From positions 1-61,289 of the forward strand of contig CATLBH010000010.1 of NCBI GenBank assembly GCA_949878745.1: a stretch of DNA of 61,289 nt, read 5' to 3'. Origin of the DNA: an uncultured Ruminiclostridium sp. (GTDB lineage Bacteria; Bacillota; Clostridia; Oscillospirales; Ruminococcaceae). Below, piece after piece: positions 53,239 through 61,251 of the stretch (its first letter is position 1; each line of letters opens with the position of its first letter). The translations under genes were made by a program, and so were the position numbers. The notes under the pieces were generated by a model, which worked only from the letters and a program-made list of their open reading frames with translations, was not told the DNA's origin and searched no databases.

Positions 53239-53637
53239 ATGAACATTGCTTTAATAGCGCACGACTCCAAAAAAGAGCTTATGGTGCAGTTCTGCATAGC
53301 ATACTGCGGAATTTTAAGCAGACATGACCTTTGCGCCACCGGAACCACCGGAAAACTTGTTGCGGAAGCGACGGGTCTTCGTATCCAAAGATTCCTGAGC
53401 GGATCCCAGGGCGGAGATCAGCAGATATCTGCGCGTATTTCCTGCAATGAGATTGATATTCTGATTTTTTTCAGAGACCCCATTAACATAAACCATCGCG
53501 AGCCGAACGAATCTCATCTTCTCAGGCTTTGCGATGTTCACAATATACCTGTGGCCACAAATATGGCGACTGCCGAGGCGCTTATACACGCCCTTGAGCG
53601 CGGCGACCTTGATTGGCGGGAGATAGTAAGATACTGA
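53239..53637 (+). CDS. mgsA: Methylglyoxal synthase
   Basis: This 132-residue enzyme converts dihydroxyacetone phosphate to methylglyoxal and phosphate. Family marks: [40 protein letters not shown] and ILIFFRDPI with the catalytic Asp. ATG 53239 has AAAGGGAGGG upstream; the same frame stays open to an ATG at 53197 without SD, so the shorter start is chosen. It bypasses lower glycolysis when phosphate is limiting. Confidence 0.95.
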   Translation: MNIALIAHDSKKELMVQFCIAYCGILSRHDLCATGTTGKLVAEATGLRIQRFLSGSQGGDQQISARISCNEIDILIFFRDPININHREPNESHLLRLCDVHNIPVATNMATAEALIHALERGDLDWREIVRY

Positions 53638-53662
53638 TACGGCTTTGTGTTTTACAGGGCTT

Positions 53663-53782
53663 TATACTAATTGCAATTAAATCTATAAACAAATAGATTT
53701 AATTGCAATTACACCCGAAGCACTATTTGCAAATCATTTCAAATTTCAATTTGTCTATAATATGATTTGCAAATAGTATTAG
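53663..53782. repeat. Paired-palindrome repeat, copy 2 (different arms)
   Basis: Hairpin A (53663-53711) uses arms CAATTAAATCTAT/ATAGATTTAATTG instead of those at 48881. Spacer ACACCCGAAGCACTA is conserved. Hairpin B (53722-53782) uses TTTGCAAATCAT/ATGATTTGCAAA. Loop TTTGTCTATAAT and end TAGTATTA are conserved. So the frame is the same while both stems are different but still complementary. Confidence 0.85.
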
Positions 53783-53789
53783 CGGCAAG

Positions 53790-53834
53790 CCTGTAAGAAA
53801 CCCCCGCGCCTTTTACAGGTGCGGGGTTAATTTA
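53790..53834 (+). terminator. Hairpin region before hisS with two alternative stems
   Basis: CCCCGC (53802-53807) pairs with GCGGGG (53821-53826), followed by TTAATTT, a weak terminator. An overlapping stem CCTGTAA (53790-53796) with TTACAGG (53813-53819) would exclude it. It may be a plain terminator for mgsA or an attenuator of hisS. Confidence 0.5.
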
Positions 53835-53872
53835 TATACCGGTAAAAAAGAGAACGGAAAGGAAAAGACAAA

Positions 53873-55156
53873 ATGGATATTGTTACAAGAGCGCCGAGAG
53901 GCACCGCAGATAAGCTGCCGTCTCAAATAAATAAATGGCACACCGTGGAAAAGGCTTCGGCGCGGATCGCGGAGACCTACGGCTGCAAGGAGCTGAGAAC
54001 CCCCACCTTTGAACACACCGAACTGTTTCAGAGGGGTGTGGGCGATACCACCGACGTTGTACAAAAGGAAATGTATACCTTTAACGATAAAAAAGGAAGA
54101 AGCATAACCCTTAAGCCCGAGGGCACCGCGGGAGCCGTGAGAGCCGCTCTGGAAAACGGTCTCCTGAACGAAGCCCTTCCCCTTAAGCTTTATTATCTTA
54201 CAAGCTGCTTCCGCTACGAAGCCCCCCAGAGCGGAAGATTAAGGGAATTCAAACAGTTCGGCGTGGAATATTTTGGCACGGATTCCCCCATAAGCGACGC
54301 GGAGCTTATCTGTATGGCGGACGGTATTTTCAAGTTTTTAAAGCTTGAAAACGTTCAGCTGGAAATAAACAGCATAGGCTGCCCGAAATGCAGAGCGGAG
54401 TATCAGAAGGCTTTAAGGGAGTATTACGGTCAGTATAAAGAACAGCTTTGCGATACCTGTAAGGAAAGGCTGGAAAAGAACCCCATGCGGCTTCTGGACT
54501 GCAAAAGCGAAATTTGTCACGGCTTCGCGGAAAAAGCGCCCGTTATTCTGGATTACCTTTGCGATGAGTGTAAGGAGCATTTTGACAGCGTCAGAAAATC
54601 CCTTGACGATATGAATATAAAATATGTTGTAAATCCCCGCATTGTGAGAGGGTTGGACTACTACACCAACACCGTATTTGAATTTATAAGCGATAACTGC
54701 GGCACTCAGGGTACTATCTGTGCCGGCGGAAGATATAACGGCCTTGTTGAGGAAATCGGCGGTAAATCCGTTCCGGGTCTTGGTTTTGCCATGGGGCTTG
54801 AACGGGTTATTATGGTAATGGACGCGCAAAACGCCGATTATGAGCCCGCGAAAAAGTGCGACTTGTTTATCGCGGGCACGGACGAGGCTTCCTCCCTGTA
54901 CGCCATGGGGCTTGTAAAACAGCTCAGGGATTACGGCTTCTGGGCGGAATGTGACATAGTGGGAAGAAGCCTGAAGGCTCAGATGAAATACGCCGATAAG
55001 CTGGGGGCAAATTTCAGTATGGTAATAGGCGAAAACGAAATGAAATCCGGAAAAGCGGAGCTAAAAAATATGAAAAGCGGCGAAAAGTCCGTTGTAAATA
55101 TCGGGGAGAATTTTACCGAGAGTATAAATTCTTTGCTGATGGATATAGATCTGTAA
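53873..55156 (+). CDS. hisS: Histidyl-tRNA synthetase
   Basis: This 427-residue class II synthetase has motif 1 around ETYGCKELRTPTFEHTELF, motif 2 CFRYEAPQSGRLREFKQFG, the HisA motif GLDYYTNTVFEF and motif 3 GLGFAMGLERVIM. The C-terminal anticodon domain covers about 335-427. GGAAAGGAAAAG precedes the ATG. No T-box motif is visible upstream. It is probably co-transcribed with the GH10 gene 60 bases later. Confidence 0.96.
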   Translation: MDIVTRAPRGTADKLPSQINKWHTVEKASARIAETYGCKELRTPTFEHTELFQRGVGDTTDVVQKEMYTFNDKKGRSITLKPEGTAGAVRAALENGLLNEALPLKLYYLTSCFRYEAPQSGRLREFKQFGVEYFGTDSPISDAELICMADGIFKFLKLENVQLEINSIGCPKCRAEYQKALREYYGQYKEQLCDTCKERLEKNPMRLLDCKSEICHGFAEKAPVILDYLCDECKEHFDSVRKSLDDMNIKYVVNPRIVRGLDYYTNTVFEFISDNCGTQGTICAGGRYNGLVEEIGGKSVPGLGFAMGLERVIMVMDAQNADYEPAKKCDLFIAGTDEASSLYAMGLVKQLRDYGFWAECDIVGRSLKAQMKYADKLGANFSMVIGENEMKSGKAELKNMKSGEKSVVNIGENFTESINSLLMDIDL

Positions 55157-55216
55157 ATCTCGACGTTATCCGTAACAAAGTGTGAAAACCGTTTAAAGAA
55201 AGGAAGGTTAAGCAAA

Positions 55217-56179
55217 ATGGAATTCAGTCTTAAGGAAATTTATAAGGATTATTTCAAAATAGGCGCGGCAATAAACACCGAAAGCGTAGATACCTGCAAG
55301 GACATTATTTTAAAGCACTTCAACAGTATCACCTGCGAAAACGCTATGAAATTCGCGGAAACCGAGCCGGAGGAAGGAAAATTCACTTTCGGGGACGCGG
55401 ACAAAATATACGGCTTCGCAAAGGAACACAATATCCCCGTAAGAGGTCACAACTTCGTGTGGCACCAGGCAATGCCCGACTGGATTTTTAAAAACACGGA
55501 TAGGGAGGGACTTCTGAAACGCCTTGAAAATCACATAAAAGCGCTTACCGAAAGATATCCCGACCTGTACTGCTGGGACTGTATAAACGAAGGAATTGAC
55601 GACGGACAGGGTTATTTAAGAAAGACCCCCTGGCTTGATATAATCGGTGAGGATTATTTTGATAAGGCATTTGACATTGCCGCAAAATATACGGATAAAT
55701 CCCTGTTTTACAACGATTACAACGAATTTGACCCTGAAAAAAGAAAAAAGATAATCCGAAAGGTAAAAGAAGTAACGGAAAAGGGTATCCGTATAGACGG
55801 TATCGGGCTTCAATGCCATCTGGGCTTTAACCTTAATTTTGATATCGACGAGATAAAGCGCGGAATAGAGGAATACGCAAAACTTGGCTATAAGCTTCAG
55901 GTAACCGAGCACGATATTTCCAACTACCCCTTCGAGGACAGGGAACTTCACCTTGCGCCCACCTTCGAGGAGTATAAAAGACAGACTAAGAGATTCAAGG
56001 AGTTTTTCTCGGTGCTCCGTACTTATAAAAACGAAATCGAATCCGTCACCTTCTGGGGCGTGGCGGACGACACGTCATGGCTCAATTACTTCCCGGTGAA
56101 GGGGAGGAAAAACGGCGGGCTGCTTTTTGATGAAAATCATGAGCCCAAAGAAGGATTTTACGCCATATGCGATTTTTGA
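55217..56179 (+). CDS. GH10 endo-beta-1,4-xylanase, cytoplasmic
   Basis: This 320-residue single catalytic domain (TIM barrel) has ENAMKFAETEPEEGKF, GHNFVWHQAMPDWI, the acid/base Glu125 in WDCINEGID and nucleophile Glu231 in QVTEHDIS. No signal peptide: the protein starts MEFSLKEIYKDYFKIGAAIN, directly with the first barrel strand region. A cytoplasmic GH10 normally cuts imported xylooligosaccharides. The distance to hisS (60 bases, with a good SD) suggests shared transcription. It precedes a GH26 gene. Confidence 0.94.
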   Translation: MEFSLKEIYKDYFKIGAAINTESVDTCKDIILKHFNSITCENAMKFAETEPEEGKFTFGDADKIYGFAKEHNIPVRGHNFVWHQAMPDWIFKNTDREGLLKRLENHIKALTERYPDLYCWDCINEGIDDGQGYLRKTPWLDIIGEDYFDKAFDIAAKYTDKSLFYNDYNEFDPEKRKKIIRKVKEVTEKGIRIDGIGLQCHLGFNLNFDIDEIKRGIEEYAKLGYKLQVTEHDISNYPFEDRELHLAPTFEEYKRQTKRFKEFFSVLRTYKNEIESVTFWGVADDTSWLNYFPVKGRKNGGLLFDENHEPKEGFYAICDF

Positions 56180-56217
56180 CCCGACGCAATGAAAAAACAT
56201 AACCCGCGGTAAAAGTT

Positions 56218-56400
56218 TAAAATACTTCCGATCAGACGGTATTCAAAAAAGAACGAGTCTGAAAGGAAGTATTTTAAGTATAATACCACTCCCCTTTTAA
56301 ACTTTGTATATTACGTAAGTTTAAAAGGGATTGATATAAGAGTCTAATACTAATCTTTGGTCAGATTATAGACAAAAAATGTTGACCAAAGATTAGTATA
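56218..56400. repeat. Three consecutive palindromes (compound copy 3, inverted unit)
   Basis: First: TAAAATACTTCC (56218-56229) with GGAAGTATTTTA (56265-56276) and an inner CAGAC/GTCTG. Second: TCCCCTTTTAAACTT (56290-56304) with TAAGTTTAAAAGGGA (56316-56330), the same stem type as in MITE 1. Third: TACTAATCTTTGGTCA (56348-56363) with TGACCAAAGATTAGTA (56383-56398), the reverse complement of hairpin B at 48941. It fills almost the whole gap between GH10 and GH26. Confidence 0.85.
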
Positions 56401-56474
56401 AAAACCGTCTTTGGTTTTTATCGGTTTTGAAAACAACTTTTTACAAATTTTCACACTGAAAGGCAAAATACAGT

Positions 56475-57608
56475 ATGTGCATATATGAAACAAATGTGAA
56501 CAGCCTTCTGAACAAACTTGAAAAAACGCCCCCCGACCCCAAAGTATTGGTTTCCAAAAACGCGGGAGAGAATTCCAAAAGGCTTTTTGAATATCTAAAA
56601 ACCATATACGGAAAAAACATACTGAGCGGACAGCAGTATTTACAGCCCGCCGAGCTTGAGGACGCGGTATATTACCGAATAACCGGACGGCTCCCGGCGG
56701 TAAGAGGCTACGATCTGTTGGATATGTGCAAAAATACGTCCGACAGTCAAACCGACCGCGCAATATACTGGGCGAAAAACAGCGGCTGTATAATAACGAT
56801 GTGCTGGCACTGGTACGCCCCCGACGACATAAGAAACCCTTCCGATTCGGTATGGTCCTTTTACTATAAAACCACGTACTATCAGCGAAAAACAAGCTTC
56901 GATATAGTAAAAGCGGTGAAAGAGGGTACCTTGGAGCACCGCTTTGCATTGGATCAGATAGACAAGGCCGCCGAAGAATTGAAGAAGCTTGAAGCGGAGG
57001 ATATTCCCGTGCTGTGGCGGCCACTGCACGAGGCGGACGGAAGCTGGTTTTGGTGGGGCAATCGAAAAAACGACGGCGGCGAATCTGCGGAAGCCTACAA
57101 AAAGCTTTGGTATATTATCTTTGACAGACTGGAAAACTATCATAGACTCAGTAATCTGATTTGGGTCTGGAACGGCCAGAGCCGCGCTATGGCGGTTCAC
57201 CCCAATACCTTTGACCTATGCGGGGAGGACGTTTATTCCGAAATCGCCCACGATCACTCCTCCCAAGAGGCTCGATATCTTGACGTTACCTCCTATACCT
57301 TCGGTAAAATGGCTGCATTGTCCGAGTGCGGCTATATACCCGATCCCGAAAATCTTAAAAAGGACGAAGTCAAATGGCTCTGGTGGCTCCCCTGGTGGGG
57401 CGGCTTCGTATATAAAACGGACGAGCAGTGGCGCCCGATTTTCGACGAAAAGGGGCTTCCGCTGCATAATCCCGATAAATTTTCCGAAAGAGAGCTAAAA
57501 GAGTATTTTGATAACGATTATTGTCTTACTCTGGACAAGCTGCCTTGGTACGGCGAAAAAAACGCGAAATTCGTCGGGGATATTATGAAGGAGAGATTTG
57601 GATTATGA
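56475..57608 (+). CDS. GH26 beta-mannanase-type enzyme, no signal peptide
   Basis: This 377-residue (beta/alpha)8 hydrolase has acid/base Glu186 in WRPLHEADGSWFWWG, nucleophile Glu284 in LSECGYIP, and substrate-site aromatics CWHWYAPDD and IWVWNGQ. GH26 enzymes are mostly endo-mannanases or mannobiosidases; a minority act on beta-1,3-xylan or mixed-linkage glucan. Without a signal peptide it should act on imported mannooligosaccharides in the cytosol. ATG 56475 has GAAAGG 11 bases upstream. It overlaps the DUF4358 gene by 4 bases. Confidence 0.92.
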   Translation: MCIYETNVNSLLNKLEKTPPDPKVLVSKNAGENSKRLFEYLKTIYGKNILSGQQYLQPAELEDAVYYRITGRLPAVRGYDLLDMCKNTSDSQTDRAIYWAKNSGCIITMCWHWYAPDDIRNPSDSVWSFYYKTTYYQRKTSFDIVKAVKEGTLEHRFALDQIDKAAEELKKLEAEDIPVLWRPLHEADGSWFWWGNRKNDGGESAEAYKKLWYIIFDRLENYHRLSNLIWVWNGQSRAMAVHPNTFDLCGEDVYSEIAHDHSSQEARYLDVTSYTFGKMAALSECGYIPDPENLKKDEVKWLWWLPWWGGFVYKTDEQWRPIFDEKGLPLHNPDKFSERELKEYFDNDYCLTLDKLPWYGEKNAKFVGDIMKERFGL

Positions 57609-58078
57609 AAAAAATAGCGGTTATTTTTGTATCGATCGTTTTGGCTTTTGTTGTTTCGTCTTGTTCTTCCGATGGCAAAAATATGAACAATACTGACGAA
57701 ACCGCCTCCGAGCTTTTAAATACGGTTTTAAACAGCATTGAGTTTCCGCCCACCGTTGAGGTAACGGAGGAAAGCGCTTTTGAGGAAATGGGGATAGATT
57801 TGTCAGTCGCGGAGGATTACGCTGCTGTAAAGCAAATGTTAAGTGTGGACGTGGTGGAGGTAATAATTTTAAAGGTGAAGGAGGGCGAAACGGAAAGCGC
57901 CTTGAAAAAACTGGAATCGAGAAAGGAATCCCTTATCAACGATTTCGCCTTTTACCCCGAACAGGTAGAGTCTGCCAACGCCACCAAGGTCGGAAGCGAA
58001 GGAAATGTTGTATACTTAATATGCCATGTGGACGCGGAGAAGGGCGAAGAGAGTTTATTAAAAAAAATAAACGGATAG
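57605..58078 (+). CDS. DUF4358-family lipoprotein
   Basis: This 157-residue protein has a lipoprotein signal ending VVSSC (Cys19), an acidic linker, then the DUF4358 core: VVEVIILKVKEGETESALKK, LESRKESLINDFAFYPEQVE and EGNVVYLICHVD. The family is common in Clostridia and has no known function. ATG at 57605 (GAAGGAGAG upstream) overlaps the GH26 stop, so the two are coupled. A strong terminator follows. Confidence 0.85.
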   Translation: MKKIAVIFVSIVLAFVVSSCSSDGKNMNNTDETASELLNTVLNSIEFPPTVEVTEESAFEEMGIDLSVAEDYAAVKQMLSVDVVEVIILKVKEGETESALKKLESRKESLINDFAFYPEQVESANATKVGSEGNVVYLICHVDAEKGEESLLKKING

Positions 58079-58112
58079 TTATTTTTTTATTATAATTTAC
58101 TCAACGTATTTT

Positions 58113-58160
58113 AAAATCCTTTAATTAAGAAGATTTTTTTCTTAATTAAAGGATTTTTTT
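58113..58160 (+). terminator. Intrinsic terminator after DUF4358 gene
   Basis: A perfect stem (AAAATCCTTTAATTAAGAA with its complement) followed by seven T. Confidence 0.9.
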
Positions 58161-58163
58161 GTC

Positions 58164-58279
58164 ATACTAATCTTTAATCATATTGTAGACAAAGTCGGAA
58201 ATATGATTAAAGATTACACCCGAAACACTAATCTTTGGTCAACATTTTTTTGTCTATAATCTGACCAAAGATTAGTATC
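58164..58279. repeat. Paired-palindrome repeat, copy 4
   Basis: Almost base for base the unit at 48881-48990: hairpin A (58165-58216), ACACCCGAAACAC, hairpin B (58226-58279). It differs by one G/A exchange in the hairpin A loop (GACAAAGTC for GACGAAGTC) and one extra T in the hairpin B loop. It lies directly before the TetR promoter. Confidence 0.9.
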
Positions 58280-58287
58280 ACACCCCC

Positions 58288-58350
58288 TTGACATTTTACC
58301 GATAATTTATTATAATAGCATTATATAAACAAGTTATATAAGTTGCTTAT
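58288..58350 (+). promoter_or_regulatory. TetR/flavodoxin promoter with operator dyad
   Basis: TTGACA (58288-58293), 17-base spacer, TATAAT (58311-58316). Downstream of the -10 is a 26-base imperfect palindrome at 58325-58350 with pattern ATAA.CAA.TTATATAA.TTG.TTAT. It covers the start site region and fits binding by the TetR protein encoded next. Confidence 0.8.
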
Positions 58351-58363
58351 ACGAGGAACAAAT

Positions 58364-58981
58364 ATGCCGAAACAAAAAATAACCAAAGAAGACGTTGTAA
58401 ACGCCGCCTTTGAACTGGCGAAGGAATACGGCCCAGAGTATATCACGGTAAAAAAAATTTCCGAAAAACTTGCCTGTTCCGTACAGCCCATTTACACATA
58501 TTGCGCCAATATGGAAGGGCTTAAACGGGAAGTAAACGAAAAAGTGAGAGCCTATATAAAAAAGTACGTTTCCCGGCGCGTTCACGGCGGCGACATATTT
58601 AAAGAAACGGGGCAGGCTTTTCTTAAGCTGGCAAAAGAAGAGCCTAACATATACAAAATGTTCACATCTCACAAAAGAGAGAACGTTTCCTCTTTGGAGG
58701 ATCTGTACAAACTGGAAGCGGATCCCCAAATCGCCGAGATTGTTTCAAAACAGCTTGAGATATCCCTTGAAAAAGCGAAAACGCTTCATTTGAATATGCT
58801 TATTTACAGCATAGGAATAGGTATGATTTTTTCAAGAACCTTTCCCGGAATACCCGCCGAAGAGATTTTCGCGCAGCAGGAGCACGCTTTCAAAGCCTTT
58901 CTGGCACAGGCGCAGAACGGGGAAGTGGAAAAAGAAAAAGTTGCCGAATCCGATTGCTTTGGAAAGGAAAAATCAAAATGA
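58364..58981 (+). CDS. TetR-family regulator of the flavodoxin gene
   Basis: This 205-residue regulator has an N-terminal HTH (about 7-52: DVVNAAFELAKEYG, TVKKISEKLACSVQPIYTYCANMEGL). The rest is helical, ending in a Glu/Lys-rich tail. ATG 58364 (GAGGAAC upstream) is chosen over 58343, which lies inside the operator. It overlaps the flavodoxin-domain gene by 4 bases, so both are repressed together. Confidence 0.92.
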   Translation: MPKQKITKEDVVNAAFELAKEYGPEYITVKKISEKLACSVQPIYTYCANMEGLKREVNEKVRAYIKKYVSRRVHGGDIFKETGQAFLKLAKEEPNIYKMFTSHKRENVSSLEDLYKLEADPQIAEIVSKQLEISLEKAKTLHLNMLIYSIGIGMIFSRTFPGIPAEEIFAQQEHAFKAFLAQAQNGEVEKEKVAESDCFGKEKSK

Positions 58982-59520
58982 AAAAAACCGCGATAATTTA
59001 TTTGAGCAAAACCGGCTTTACGAAAAAATACGCCCAATGGACGGCCGAAGAATCGGGAGCCGACATTATCCCATTTAGCGAGGCGAAAAAGCGGCGGGAT
59101 AAAATCTTAACCGAGTATGACTCAGTGGTTTTCGGGAGCAGGCTTATAGGCGGAACGATAAACGGCCTTTCTAAGGCCAAAAAGCTTTTTTACACGGGAA
59201 AAATCCCCTTTGCCGTTTTCGTAACGGGAGCCACGCCGATTGACGCACAAGACACTGCCCCCACGCTTAAAAAAATGTGGGAACAGAATTTTACTCCCGC
59301 CGAGCTTGACAGCATTCCTCATTTTTATATGCAGTCGGGCTTGAGCTACGAAAATATGCCGTTCATAGAAAAGCAGATGATGAACGCGTTTAAGTCGATG
59401 CTGAAAAAGAAAAAAGGCGCGGAGGGGATATCTGAGGGAATGGCGGAGGTGTTGGGAAGCTCCTTTGACAATTCGGACAAAAAATTTGCCGCCCCGCTGA
59501 TTCAATGGATAAAAGGGTGA
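58978..59520 (+). CDS. Flavodoxin-domain protein
   Basis: This 180-residue protein starts AIIYLSKTGFTKKYAQWTAEE, the FMN-phosphate loop type (T/S-x-T-G-x-T), followed by YDSVVFGSRLIGGTINGLSK and FAVFVTGATPIDA. It is of the HemG/flavodoxin-5 kind rather than classical flavodoxin. The likely role is redox or stress related, given the paired TetR repressor. No partner oxidoreductase is adjacent. Confidence 0.85.
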   Translation: MKKTAIIYLSKTGFTKKYAQWTAEESGADIIPFSEAKKRRDKILTEYDSVVFGSRLIGGTINGLSKAKKLFYTGKIPFAVFVTGATPIDAQDTAPTLKKMWEQNFTPAELDSIPHFYMQSGLSYENMPFIEKQMMNAFKSMLKKKKGAEGISEGMAEVLGSSFDNSDKKFAAPLIQWIKG

Positions 59521-59590
59521 TTTTTATACTTGTTTTTCGAAAAAAACTGTAAAAAACATATAAAAATTTGTTAATCGTTTGTCAAACCCC

Positions 59591-59619
59591 TTGATATTTG
59601 CTCCAAAATTTAGTATAAT
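59591..59619 (+). promoter_or_regulatory. Promoter of gap
   Basis: TTGATA (59591-59596), 17-base spacer, TATAAT (59614-59619). Leader about 84 bases. Confidence 0.8.
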
Positions 59620-59651
59620 ATAAAAAGGTAAACAAACCGATTATAAAAAAA

Positions 59652-59679
59652 GCATTGGCCGCCCGGACGCGGCCAGTGC
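59652..59679 (+). promoter_or_regulatory. GC-rich hairpin in the gap leader
   Basis: GCATTGGCCGC and GCGGCCAGTGC pair around a short CCGGAC loop. No T-run follows, so it is not a terminator; 5' mRNA protection is plausible. AGGAGG follows about 16 bases downstream. Confidence 0.5.
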
Positions 59680-59709
59680 ACCAAAACAAAATTCAGGAGG
59701 ACTAATCCA

Positions 59710-60747
59710 ATGGCAGTTAAAGTTGCAATCAACGGTTTCGGACGTATCGGAAGACTCGCATTCAGACAGATGTTCGGCGCGGAAGGCTATGAGGTAGTTG
59801 CTATCAACGACCTTACCAAGCCCTCTATGTTAGCACAGCTTTTAAAGTATGACACCGCTCAGGGCGGATACTGTGGAAGAATCGGCGAGGGACTTCACAC
59901 CGTTTCCGCCGACGACGAAGCGGGCACCATCACCGTAGACGGCAAGACCCTTAAGATTTACGCGGAGGCCAAGGCGGCCGAGCTTCCTTGGGGAGAAATC
60001 GGCGTAGACGTAGTATTGGAGTGCACAGGCTTCTACTGCTCCAAGGAAAAATCTCAGGCTCATATCGACGCGGGCGCCAAGAAGGTTGTTATTTCCGCTC
60101 CCGCCGGCAATGATCTTAAGACCATTGTATTCAGCGTTAACGAAAACACCCTCACCCCCGACGACACTATCATTTCCGCCGCTTCCTGCACCACAAACTG
60201 CCTTGCTCCCATGGCTAAGGCTCTTAACGATTACGCGCCTATTCAGAGCGGTATCATGAGCACCATTCACGCTTATACCGGCGACCAGATGATTCTCGAC
60301 GGTCCTCACAGAAAGGGCGACCTGAGACGTGCAAGAGCGGGCGCCGCCAACATTGTGCCCAACAGCACCGGCGCGGCTAAGGCTATCGGCCTTGTAATCC
60401 CCGAGCTTAACGGAAAACTCATCGGCTCCGCTCAGCGTGTGCCCGTTCCCACAGGCTCCACCACCATTCTTACCGCCGTTGTTAAGAAGGCCGACCTCAC
60501 CAAGGAAGGTATTAACGCCGCTATGAAGGCCGCCGCTTCCGAGTCCTTCGGCTACAACGAGGATCAGATCGTTTCCTCCGACGTTATCGGAATGAGATAC
60601 GGTTCTCTCTTCGACGCTACCCAGACCATGGTTGCTAAAATCGCTGACGATCTTTATGAGGTACAGGTTGTTTCTTGGTATGACAATGAGAACTCTTATA
60701 CTTCTCAGATGGTTAGAACCATTAAGTATTTTGCGGAGCTTAAGTAA
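59710..60747 (+). CDS. gap: Glyceraldehyde-3-phosphate dehydrogenase
   Basis: This 345-residue glycolytic enzyme has NAD-binding [14 protein letters not shown], Asp34 (INDL, the residue that favours NAD over NADP), catalytic Cys160 in [27 protein letters not shown], and the end [16 protein letters not shown]. Codon use is strongly biased toward a small set, as expected for a very abundant protein. Single-gene transcript. Confidence 0.97.
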   Translation: MAVKVAINGFGRIGRLAFRQMFGAEGYEVVAINDLTKPSMLAQLLKYDTAQGGYCGRIGEGLHTVSADDEAGTITVDGKTLKIYAEAKAAELPWGEIGVDVVLECTGFYCSKEKSQAHIDAGAKKVVISAPAGNDLKTIVFSVNENTLTPDDTIISAASCTTNCLAPMAKALNDYAPIQSGIMSTIHAYTGDQMILDGPHRKGDLRRARAGAANIVPNSTGAAKAIGLVIPELNGKLIGSAQRVPVPTGSTTILTAVVKKADLTKEGINAAMKAAASESFGYNEDQIVSSDVIGMRYGSLFDATQTMVAKIADDLYEVQVVSWYDNENSYTSQMVRTIKYFAELK

Positions 60748-60771
60748 GGTTTTTTAAGAAAATCTTTTTGC

Positions 60772-60806
60772 AAAAACCGGCTTGTTGAGGGTCGGTTTTT
60801 GTTTTA
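60772..60806 (+). terminator. Intrinsic terminator after gap
   Basis: AAAAACCG pairs with CGGTTTTT around a 13-base loop, followed by GTTTT. Confidence 0.75.
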
Positions 60807-60900
60807 TATTTTTAAAAATATAGTGAAAACTTTTAGTTGTATTGAAGTGTTTTTATACTTTGGGTATTAAGATGGGGGTTATGCTTGCCGCAGGGTGGTG

Positions 60901-61251
60901 TTAACGTAAGAACTGCTTTCCGCGAGGGTGGGCGAAGGTTCTTATCGAAGGCTGATTCCTTTATGTGATGTTTTATTTAATGCACGGGCTGTGCAGGGGT
61001 GCTCCCGCGGGAGTGCGTTAACGTAAGAATTGCTTTCCGCAAGGGTGGGCGAAGGTTTTTATCGAAGGCCTATTCCTTTATGTGATGTTTTATTTAATGC
61101 ACGGGCTGTGCGGGGGGGCTCCCGCGGGAGTGCGTTAACGTAAGAATTGCTTTCCGCAAGGGGGGCGAAGGTTTTTATCGAAGGCCTATTCCTTTATGTG
61201 ATGTTTTATTTAATGCACGGGCCGTGCAGGGCCGCTCCCGCGGGGGGCTTA
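60901..61251. repeat. 117-bp tandem repeat, three copies
   Basis: Units start with TTAACGTAAGAA at 60901, 61018 and 61135, exactly 117 bases apart. They share CTTTCCGC, GGGCGAAGGT, ATCGAAGGC and TATGTGATGTTTTATTTAAT. Each unit ends with two small dyads, GCACGGGCTGTGC and CTCCCGCGGGAG. The third unit decays at about 61250. 117 is divisible by 3, but the longest frame (37 codons per unit) ends in TAA at each junction and has no start, so coding is unlikely. Confidence 0.85.

Noticed and set aside
53802-53826. H-type pseudoknot before hisS
   Set aside because: The connecting loop across the 7-bp stem would be one base, too short; alternative hairpins are the better reading.
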